From positions 67,362,447-67,426,446 of the forward strand of contig NC_134835.1 in NCBI RefSeq assembly GCF_004210375.1: 64,000 nucleotides of DNA, read 5' to 3'. Of this stretch, positions 55,272 through 64,000 are shown piece after piece. Within the stretch, counting starts at the first letter, position 1; each line of letters starts with the position of its first letter. The stretch comes from Tachypleus tridentatus (taxonomy: Eukaryota > Arthropoda > Merostomata > Xiphosura > Limulidae). The notes below the pieces were generated by a model. It saw nothing but the letters and a program-made list of their open reading frames with translations, was not told the DNA's origin and searched no databases. The position numbers and the translations under genes were made by a program.

Positions 55272-58200
55272 GTTTGAAAATTCTTAAAATAGTTATTAGA
55301 ATTGTTATGTAAAGTGTAAAACTGAATTTCTACCTTTATAATTCTGTTTCATTTCTACTCATGATTTAATGGTATTAAAGGAAGAAGTCACTTAGGTTGT
55401 ATGCAGTGATATATTTTACATTTTAGGCAAAAACCAAGACTTGCATTAACTTTATTAGCACCTGTTAAGTGTCTTGTAGCTTATAGTAACACTGCCTGGC
55501 TGCATGCCTTATTGCATTGTATATGTCCTCTGTTGTAAAACTCCATATGAAATTAAGAAATCTGTTATTAATTACTCTTGGCTCATTTTTGTTTACCTTT
55601 GATGATCAGATGTACTGTGATTGTTTATTCTAGTTGCAATAAAAACATTAATGCTAGTTTTCATGTATTTCTTATCAAAGATGAACAGGTGCTTTAAACT
55701 TGAACTGTATATGAAAAAGATCTGTCCTGTAATGAAGTTACTATTTTAAGTACAACTTTAAAAGCTGAACTACGTTGCAAAAGTAAACCACAAATAAAGC
55801 CATGCAATATTCCAGGTACTGCTGTTATTGAGTTTTAGAAATGCAAGTGATAATGAAGTGTTGCCAAGTGAACTGTTGCTTGAAATAAAAGAAAATGATG
55901 TAAGAAACTTGTAAATAATATCATCTGTTCATCATCTGCTTTGTTCTAAAAATGGAGCTGACATTGAGACATGCAATTGGAGTTTTTCAGATTAAAACCA
56001 GCATATTTTAATAATTGAACTTGAAGCTACGATTAGAAAACAGAAAAATTATAAGCTCACAAAAAAACAAATATAACCGTTTTAAGAGCAAAAGTAATTT
56101 GCAGAAGGAAATTAGGATTTAAATGCTGAGGTTAGAGTTATCAAATTATCAAACACTGAGTATAAAGATTCAAAACTGATAATGAGGTAAAAATTGTCTA
56201 CTTTGTTCAGTTGCCTAGTACTTGAGTTAAATTATTTGGAAACTAATTAGTTTCTTATGACATTAGTATTTAAGTCAAAACAACATACTGATTATAATGT
56301 CTGAAAGATGCATCTTTAAACTTTATGATAGAAGATAAATAAAACCAATGGATGCACATTCTTTCATAAAATTGTTTTGAATTTTACACAAAGCTACATG
56401 AGGGCTATCTGTAATAGCTGACCCTAATTTAGCAGGATAAGACTAGAGGTAATGCACCAACTCTTGGGTTATGCTTTTAACAATGAATAGTGGGGTTGAC
56501 TGTCACAATATATAATGTCCCCATGGCTGAAAGAGTGGACCGTGCTTAGTGTAACAGCGATTCAAACATGTGACCCTCAGATTGCAAGTTGAGCACCTTA
56601 AACATCTAGCCATGTTGGGCCCTTTCATAAAATAATTACTTTAGAAATTTTTTATCACTATATATCTAAACATCCATGACACTTTCTGAAACTCAAAACT
56701 CTTGTGACTATCATGTGCTGTTTTACCTTTAGGAAGACTTCCTTGTGCATGCAACTTGCCTGAATCTTCTGACCAACATGATAATTGATGGAATTGAGAT
56801 TATATTATATGTATTAATTTTTTTTTGTAATTCAGACAGTGTAGTTAATCATAATATAGTGTTTTACTGTTTAAAAATGTAAATACTTGCTGCTGTGAGT
56901 GTTGCGTGTCTGTCTTGTGTCATATTTCATGCATGCAAAGTAGCCAGTCATAGACCATTTTCTCTCAGCCAGTTACAGTGCAAGTACCATTTGAGTTTTG
57001 TAGTGGAATAGTCCTAAACTGCCTTAGCAACTTCTCGTATTTTTTTTAATCTTAATTTCTTAGTGGAAATGCATATTTTGTCAAATTTTTGTGTGTGATT
57101 TTGGTGATTATGTGTGTTATACTTTTCATACAAGAAATTTCTCGGTATTGAAATTCAAAATTGTATAATATTTTTTAAACAAAAATTCTGAAATATAAGG
57201 TTCGTACTAATTTCTTTAACATATATGTATAAAGAATATAACTTATTCACATGCAACATTAAAATTTTTCCTTGCATAAAAATTTTGAAATGCATTATTT
57301 TTGTACAAGATATTTTATGTCACTATAAAAAAGTCACTTTTGTATTTGATATGATACCATAACTAAGCTAAGGGAAAAGTTGTGCTTCATGTACATAGTA
57401 TTTTTTGGATATGTGTTTTTTGAATTTAAATGCACAGAATTCGTAATATAAATTTGCCTTTAGCTTGAATAAAATTGTGATCACATGCATGTTCAAACTA
57501 AAGTTATGATACTTTCCAATATGGTACATTTTCTCTTCTCACATAAATAACTGTTCTCATTAAGTGCTTCTCTCTATATTCAGAAACATTTTTTATGCCC
57601 ATCACAATCATTCTGTCTCCTTTACTTTGGAATGTATTGATTTCAATGCATATCTCATTGTGCATCAACTCTCTGAATAAGTGTGCTCTCATCTTCCATA
57701 TGACTCCATTTATTCAATAGAAAAGCTATTTATGTGAGTATTAATTACACTATCAGAAATGCATTGTCTATGTAGGAAACTTATAATTCTACTTAAAACA
57801 AAACTATAAATAATTTGTCAGATATATTCACTGATATCTTGCAGTTTCTTATTGATCAGAAAATTCTTGAGTGTGTTGATTAACATCTTTTAAATAATGT
57901 TTTTAAAATTTGTAAATATAACCTAGGCAGTAGAGCAAATTTGAAAGTGAGAAAGGTTTAGGCCTAGTTCATGTTATATAAATACAGCAATCTATATACA
58001 TCTTGTAAGGATGTTTGGAGAAAGTGACTAAAGGGTTATACTACATATAAATTAATGGGAGTCCCAGCTAGTCATCTCCTCCTCTACTAAGTTTATATTT
58101 TGCAAACAACCAACTTGCATCCAAAACTGTTTCTGCCAGAAGTACAATTTCAAAGAGAAGATACAATAACTTATTTATAGACACACATAACAGAAAGTAA

Positions 58201-61200
58201 ACAGATATAGTGGTTTATGTGGACACAGGTATAAATTGAAATATTCATGTCATTGATATGTAATATCTGCAATTTCACATATTACCATGTTTCCTATTTA
58301 GTCTTTTTTTCTAACTTCTTAATATAGGCCTAAAAATAGTTAAAATTGGGGTTTTACCTCCAACCTTACTATGTCACCTCTGAACTACCTTATCTACATG
58401 TACTGTTTTAAAGAGAAGTGTAATAATACTAAAGGATTTTTTATGTTATCAATTATCGTTACATGTGATTTTTTAAAATACATTTCTTCCCAAGTTTTGT
58501 TTGTATGGAATTAATCTGAACATATAATCTTATGCAGTCTAGACATTCATTTGTATTGAGTTACTAATTACATTTGTTTGTTTTAGCTCCAGGAATTTTG
58601 CTGGACAGCAGAATCTGTATCATTGGGGAGAAACTGAAGGAGGATAAAAATGTTATTAAAGCTGCAGAAGTGAGTGATGGTAGTTTTGTTTATGTTAGTG
58701 TTTTATATTGTGGGTTAGTGCACTTTCAAATAGCATCTCTTTGTAACGTACTTAAGTTCTTACCTTTAAGGTATGAAATATATAATGACAGTCTAGTGCT
58801 GGGTGGTTAACACTTAATTTATTACCATTACATCTAATAACATCACATAAAATAATTATGTATTGAAAATTATGATTAAATCTGTTAATATCACAAAAAT
58901 AAGTAATTGATGTTGTAATTTGTTATTTGTCCATCATCCAAGTAATCAAAATATTGAGTTTATTTCTTAAATTCTCATTGTTATTTTTTTCAGTTAAGTT
59001 TGTTGAGCTTTGGGGTTTAAATTTGTAAAATGACTTTCTTTGACCTAATTTTTTATCTGTTTTGGGCTGCAGTGATGGGGTGATTTAGGGGGTTTGCCTC
59101 ATATTTCAAGGGTTTTTGCTTCAATTTGCATTGATATTAATGATCATCAGCTTTTCAGCCAGGAGAATGTTATACTTGTTTCCATGTATTGGGGATATGG
59201 CAAAGCTACTGAGCTACTTTTCCTAGTTTAGAATTGTCATTTAGAGATGTCAAATGACTGTCAGCACCCACCACCAACTCTTTGGCTATTTTAATGTTAA
59301 ATAAGGTGTAAATTTAATGTTTACACTATATTTTGTTTGTAATTTGTAATTACAAATTATATTCCTGAATGATGAAGTAGGTGTAAAAATTATTTTTCTT
59401 ACATAGTATACATTGTAACTTATAATTTGCACAAGTGTATTTTTTGGTGTTAAATGAACTGTAAATTTACTTTTTCTACTTTGTGTATGCTATATTTGAG
59501 ATACCACACCTATTTCTTTCTGGAATGCGTGTTCCAGTAGACATTGTGACAGATATTGGCTACACCTGAGACCTTCATTTCTGATCTCTGGGTAACTGTT
59601 TGCAAAGCAACACTCTTTATTTGCTTATTCATGCTATCCTTTGAGTCATGTGATAAATTACAAATGCCTTGCTTGGTTTTCAATAAATATTAAAATCAAT
59701 AAAATAATAGACTAAAATTTTCAAATATCAGTCACTTTATTATGGTAACATACTTAGTAATTGGTTATATATAGATAGGCTTCAATTGCAGTACATGCTT
59801 TATAAAGCTTAGGAAAAAGTTGCATTTGTAGTAAGTTGACTGACCATAAAAGTTAGGATCCTTTTCTTTCAAAATATGTCCAGAGAACATAACCATAATT
59901 GATGTTTTCTCTGTCATTTACATGAGCAAATTTCATAATGAATTTATGAACAAAACATAACTTTGATTAGAATGAACTTTGTATTTTTATTCTATCATTA
60001 TCTTGTTAATTTTTAAATTAATAGGCACTCTTGCATTATTCATGCTTTATTACATATCAGTATGTTTGTACAAGTTTCATACTTTTGTCTTCCCGAAACA
60101 CAGAATGAAATGTATTCTATTTTTTGTACAGCAATGCTTGTTTCAGTTTATTGATCATAACAATGCCAATATTATTGTTTTGTGCAACAGTTTCTCACAA
60201 AGTATTCATTTATTTAATGCAAATTTTAAAAATGTAATGTGCTACTAATAAGTGTAACAGCAGTTACCTCATTGTTTTGTAGCTACTCTCTTTTGATGCT
60301 GTTGTTGAGTAATGAATTTTGTCAATTCAAGAAACAGATTAATGTGCAAGTGTCAGTAGGCCTCTTATACCTATAATTTTTTATTTTAAGATCAGGGAAT
60401 GTTTTCTAGCTCATTTTAGAATTATTGCAAATAGCTTGTTACCTTTGCAAATATACATAATTATTAATTATAAAAAGTTTGAAAACTTGGGTTTCTATTT
60501 TGTTCAATTGATTGTTTTTGCCAAACAACTTAAGAATTCAGAAATACAGTAATACATACATACATATTAGCTAGTCTGAATTTTTTGTTCAACTTTAAAC
60601 ACAATGGTGAGTAAAACAAAATACTGCTAATTAGTAAATGTATATGTGCTGTAAACTTCTTATCAATGCTGTAAATGTAACTACCAATTTATCTGCCAAA
60701 TATGATTTCATTCCTTTCAGTCTTTTTTGTCCATTCCTTTTTTCACACCAAAGGTGTTTTTGATAAGATATCATGATATTTTGTCAGTACACAGCAAGTA
60801 GAACAGTGACACTCAATAGTAACTCACATTAGCTTTAGGACTGCAACCCTATTATTTGAAACAGATCTTTAATTTACAGAACTAATCTGATTCTTCAAAA
60901 TATATGGTGGTAGTTTTTCCTACCTGATAGATAGTTTTCACAGCTTCATTTATAGTAACACCATGGAATTATATTAAGCATTATTACTTATGTTAATTGC
61001 TTAAGCTAATATCACATGACACTAAGTACTCTTTAATTAGGTTTAATTTCATAAAATTTAGTAAATGTGTGCTGAAAAGCTGGCAAGCACTTAAACATTT
61101 AAATAAAACTGGCTAGGTAATGTTTAATGCTTTCAAAAGGGGGATCAAAGGCTGCTCAGTGAGTCACTTGTTATAACTACTTACACCACAGTAAAGTAGT

Positions 61201-63397
61201 ATGTTCTCTGTCAGTAATCAACCTAGTTGACTTTTTTGAAAACTTGAGCTAAAACATCTAATTCCTTTTGCTTTGTCTAATACTTATGTATTTGGACATT
61301 TTTTACTTTATAATTTTGCTGCCATAAATCAGCTGTCTTAAATTTAATGACAAAAACAATCCACTTTTATTCCAATGTGAAGCTGTAGTAAAAATGTTAG
61401 ACTAATTGTTTATGTGACTTTTTTGCATAGGTCTGAAAAATATGATACCTTGGAATACTATAGTTCAAGATACAGATGGTGGAAATTGCTAAATTATTAC
61501 CCCTGTTAATAACACAATGTGCCCTACAGCAGGTTGTTTTAGCCTTGTTATACACTTCCATATGTCTTGATATTTTTCTTATTTATATTGAACATCTTTA
61601 GAGACAACATTATTTAAACAATGTATTGCTCTTTTGAGGTTCTGCAGACATTGTCACATGATGTTTTTTTTATAAAGTTAATATACTGTATAAATATGTA
61701 AAGAACTCTCACAATAAAGATATTAAATAAAACACCACTAGTTTTAGCCAAAGGCCTACATCAAATGTCATTTAATTGAATGATGCATCTTTCATTGTTG
61801 AAAAATAAATTAATATTTGAAACACAATTAATATTATGTAAAATATGGCCTATAGTAGGAAAAAAAAGAAGTATTAGAGATCTCAAGAAGTACTTATTGT
61901 AAATGTTTTTCAAACACATCAACAAAAAAAGTATTAATGGCCAAACTTTTGTGAATTTTTTGAGTAAGTACTTCATTTCTTGAATATATTTTGAAAAATT
62001 GTCTTTCAACAGTGAAAGATTTATTCAGTGAACTAACATTTAATGTATGCCTGTGGCTAAAAACTAGTGTTGTTTCTAAAACTTTTATGTGCCAGGTGGC
62101 TGGGGTACTCAGCTTGTAATCTCAGGGTTAGGGGTTTGAATCCCCATCACACTGAACATGCTTGCCCTTTCAGTCGTGGGGCACTATAATATTACATTTA
62201 ACCTGTTGGCTGCCAAGCATTTCAGCTGCTACTGCAACTCCGAACCAAGTTCAAAACACAACTCTAATGCTTCTTCATTTTGTAACTTTTTCGTGACGTG
62301 ATTTTGGATTGAAAGTAAAACAATTTGTAAGTAGGTCGAATGCATGTATGGTGCTGACATTTAGTGTTGAAGTTAGGTATTATTGAGAATGAATTAACTT
62401 GTCTGTGGCACTGTGTTACCGATTGGCTTGGATGAGTTATCTCGCCTACGGCACTGAACAGGTTAATCCCTCTATTTGTTGATAAAAGAGTAGCCCAAAA
62501 ATTGGCAGTGGGTGATGATGACTAGCTGCCTTCTATATAGTCTTACGGTTCTATATAAGTGTTGGCTGGCACAGAGATCCCTTTTTAGCTTTCTGTGAAA
62601 TTAAAAAACAAACCAGTCTAAATCTTTTATTTGTGAGGTTTGTATTTTTAAGGTAATAAAGTTAATAAGTTTATAAAAAAAAAGGTTTGCAAATATTGTG
62701 AAGTAGTGCTTATACTCATCAACAAAAGTGAAGTGGGTTTAGTGCAGTAGTCTTGTGGAAATTTGTAGAGAAATCTATTTAATGGTATTAATAGAATTTT
62801 GTGCTTGCTATGTTATGTTGTATATATGCGACATATATTTCACGTACAATAGTTTGGGATTAAAAAGGTAAAGTTAATTCTAAGTCATATTACCTAAAAA
62901 TTTTTATTATGATAAAGAAAGTAATTTAAAAATGACTCAACCCTCAAAACAGTCTGAAAATAGGAAGCTTGGTCATATGTGTGAATAATTAATTAATTGA
63001 ATGCAGTCAGATTAATGAGTCTAATTTATTAGTAGATTCCACTAATTGTCCAGATTTAAACTTTTTGTTTTTTCAAGTCATGTATTAGATAATATACATA
63101 TATATTTATATATATATACAAGTAAACAGTTGAATTTGAAATTTTCTTAATGGCAAAGTTCAGTTCTAACAAATGAGAGTTGATATGCTAATTAATTTTG
63201 ATGTGTTTACATTTTAGAGTTTTCAAGTTCCAGTTGTCTATAGTCCTTCAGGGAAAGAAATTCTAACTGATGGGAAGGATTATGATAATGTGTTTGTACT
63301 TGATGAATTTGAAGGACCAACTTATGATACCCTTGTAAAGTCTGGTCATAGAATATTGGGTTCAACAGCTTTGATTCAGTTTGCTGAAGCAAATGAG
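55226..63397 (+). CDS. ECT2: ECT2/Pebble-like Rho guanine-nucleotide exchange factor, N-terminal exons (partial)
   Basis: Three coding exons, 55226-55271, 58587-58669 and 63218-63397, give the first 103 residues; the gene continues past the window. After a 15-residue Ser/Gly leader, residues 17-103 form one N-terminal BRCT-type domain: ILLDSRICIIGEKLKEDKN, SFQVPVVYSPSGKEI, NVFVLDEFEGPTYDTL, then HRILGSTALIQFAEANE. The FVLxxFEGPxY...RILG layout is what I know from the first BRCT of ECT2 and fly Pebble. These activate RhoA at the cell equator during cytokinesis and sit in the nucleus in interphase, with BRCT repeats holding the DH-PH catalytic part inhibited. That part is not in the window, so the assignment rests on the BRCT alone. 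Introns: phase 1 then phase 0. Another BRCT protein remains possible. Confidence 0.72.
56378..56624 (-). mobile_element. SINE family A, diverged
   Basis: Antisense: TTGTTTTGAATTTTACACAA tail, the core with a deletion, and a head ending GCCATGTTGGGCCC. Confidence 0.8.
57510..57715. repeat. Degenerate relative of the 42.4/52.9 kb repeat
   Basis: ACTTTCCAATATGGTACATT and the T/C-rich stretch after it align loosely with the start of 52925-53130. Confidence 0.3.
57996..58182 (-). repeat. Long inverted repeat, right arm
   Basis: Inverted partner of 53787-53978; landmark AATGGGAGTCCCAGCTAGTC. Confidence 0.85.
58587..58669 (+). CDS. ECT2: ECT2-like coding exon 2 (start of BRCT)
   Basis: The acceptor TTGTTTTAG ends at 58586 and the donor GTGAGT starts at 58670. 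Encodes APGILLDSRICIIGEKLKED, then KNVIKAAE. Confidence 0.8.
62090..62610 (+). mobile_element. tRNA-derived SINE, family A, split by a MITE
   Basis: The head and first core part run from 62090 to 62201 (GTGCCAGGTGGCTGGGGTAC, box B-like GGGTTTGAATCCCC). The core resumes at 62463 (AATCCCTCTATTTG, GTAGCCCAAAAATTGG) and ends in an AAAAAACAAACC tail. Between them is the 261-bp insertion. Confidence 0.85.
62202..62462. mobile_element. piggyBac-like MITE, 261 bp, inserted in a SINE
   Basis: TTAA at 62198-62201 and again at 62463-62466 gives the piggyBac target duplication. The termini CCTGTTGGCTGCC and GGCACTGAACAGG are inverted repeats (10 of 13 matching). There is no coding capacity. The SINE core reads through correctly once the element and one TTAA are removed. 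Confidence 0.75.
63218..63397 (+). CDS. ECT2: ECT2-like coding exon 3 (rest of BRCT)
   Basis: The acceptor ACATTTTAG ends at 63217 and the donor GTAAAT starts at 63398. 60 codons in phase 0, SFQVPVVYSPSGKEILTDGK, then NVFVLDEFEGPTYDTL to FAEANE. Confidence 0.83.
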
Positions 63398-64000
63398 GTA
63401 AATCATTACAATGCATGTAGTGATGTATTTAAGCACACTTAGACTGTTAAAGATATTTAAGAAATTCAGTCTTAAATTAAGTAATAAGTTCATAATATTT
63501 AAGTATTTTAGATTTTGACATTGGTGAATTTGAAACATTTGTGATATGTTATTGAATACAGTTGAGAATCACAACAGAATCCATATAATTTTCTGTTCAG
63601 TTTAACCATTTCTAGACCAATTGAAACCTTTTTTGGTGTTCAGTGCATATCTGACTTCAGAAGTTAAAATTAAAATATTACTTCAAAGTCTATTTCAACA
63701 ATGTTTAACTCAAAAATTTCAGAATTTAATTAGTGTAATTTGAAAAGATAAATTAAAAAATGTTAACTTTTATATTTGTGCAGTTTTGAGGAGTCTTACC
63801 TTTCAACAGTGCACTCATTCATTTTTGTTCTGCCTATCCTAAAACAGTTTTTTTCACTTGCTTATCACCTGTTAAGAATCCTTAACCAGTCTTTGTTTTT
63901 TTCTTGTGATTTTCATTCTCTGCCTGATGAATTATTATTACAGGCCTTTATTCACATCACATGCTATGATGTCATAAATGTGTAATTAAAATTATAAAAG
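63398..64000 (+). other. ECT2-like intron 3, cut by the window end
   Basis: Begins GTAAAT. No further exon recognisable before 64000. Confidence 0.5.

Larger units (their letters stand above)
55272..58586 (+). other. ECT2-like intron 1
   Basis: Contains a family A SINE (56378-56624), a degraded piece of the 42 kb repeat near 57510-57715, and the right arm of the inverted repeat (57996-58182). Otherwise AT-rich with no gene seen. Confidence 0.55.
58670..63217 (+). other. ECT2-like intron 2
   Basis: Contains a weak family A remnant near 59200-59295 (CACCCACCACCAACTCTTTG) and the SINE/MITE nest at 62090-62610. 59300-62080 is AT-rich with nothing else seen. Confidence 0.6.

Overview
This window is AT-rich, intron-rich metazoan nuclear DNA. 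The genes and repeats suggest an arthropod, most likely a chelicerate. The many tRNA-headed SINEs and the large LINE/Penelope content make me think of a horseshoe crab, but that is an inference I cannot test here. There is no prokaryotic, organellar or viral gene set. Most long open frames are chance or repeat frames. The real genes are split into short exons that I assembled from splice signals, reading phase and protein-family motifs.

Four host genes are supported. (1) The 3' end of a peptide GPCR of the neuromedin-U/pyrokinin/CAPA receptor type (+), with exons 334-465 and 6626-7296. (2) A complete five-exon apolipoprotein-D-like lipocalin (-), 31935 down to 21598, giving 191 aa with a signal peptide. 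(3) A complete two-exon LIPT2, mitochondrial lipoyl(octanoyl) transferase (-), 49482 down to 47607, 236 aa. (4) The 5' end of an ECT2/Pebble-like BRCT protein (+), with coding exons 55226-55271, 58587-58669 and 63218-63397, probably preceded by 5'UTR exons ending at 50129 and spanning 55099-55225. LIPT2 and the ECT2-like gene are divergent and seem to share a promoter region of roughly 0.6 kb. The GPCR and lipocalin genes converge on a 14 kb repeat-filled intergenic region.

Region by region: 1-7.4 kb is the GPCR 3' end, whose 6.2 kb intron holds a 1.7 kb minisatellite with a 48-bp unit. 7.4-21.4 kb holds SINEs, a decayed CR1-like LINE (13.5-15.95 kb) and a Penelope-like element with flanking inverted repeats (17.4-20.2 kb). 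21.6-31.9 kb is the lipocalin gene, whose introns carry a mariner, a pogo/Tigger relic, a Penelope-like hairpin and SINEs. 33.8-38.7 kb contains a Tc1 element, a Penelope-like fragment with an inverted 5' part, and an antisense CR1-like LINE with an esterase domain. 40.9-45.9 kb is unclassified repeat. 47.5-64 kb is LIPT2 and the ECT2-like gene.

The most notable structures are five perfect in-frame 48-bp repeats inside a Penelope-like reverse transcriptase, the Penelope-like copy with a twin-priming-like inversion, a probable piggyBac-like MITE nested in a SINE, and three SINE families that share one 3' tail. I did not find a convincing new multi-gene system. The novelty here is in mobile-element structure and gene architecture.
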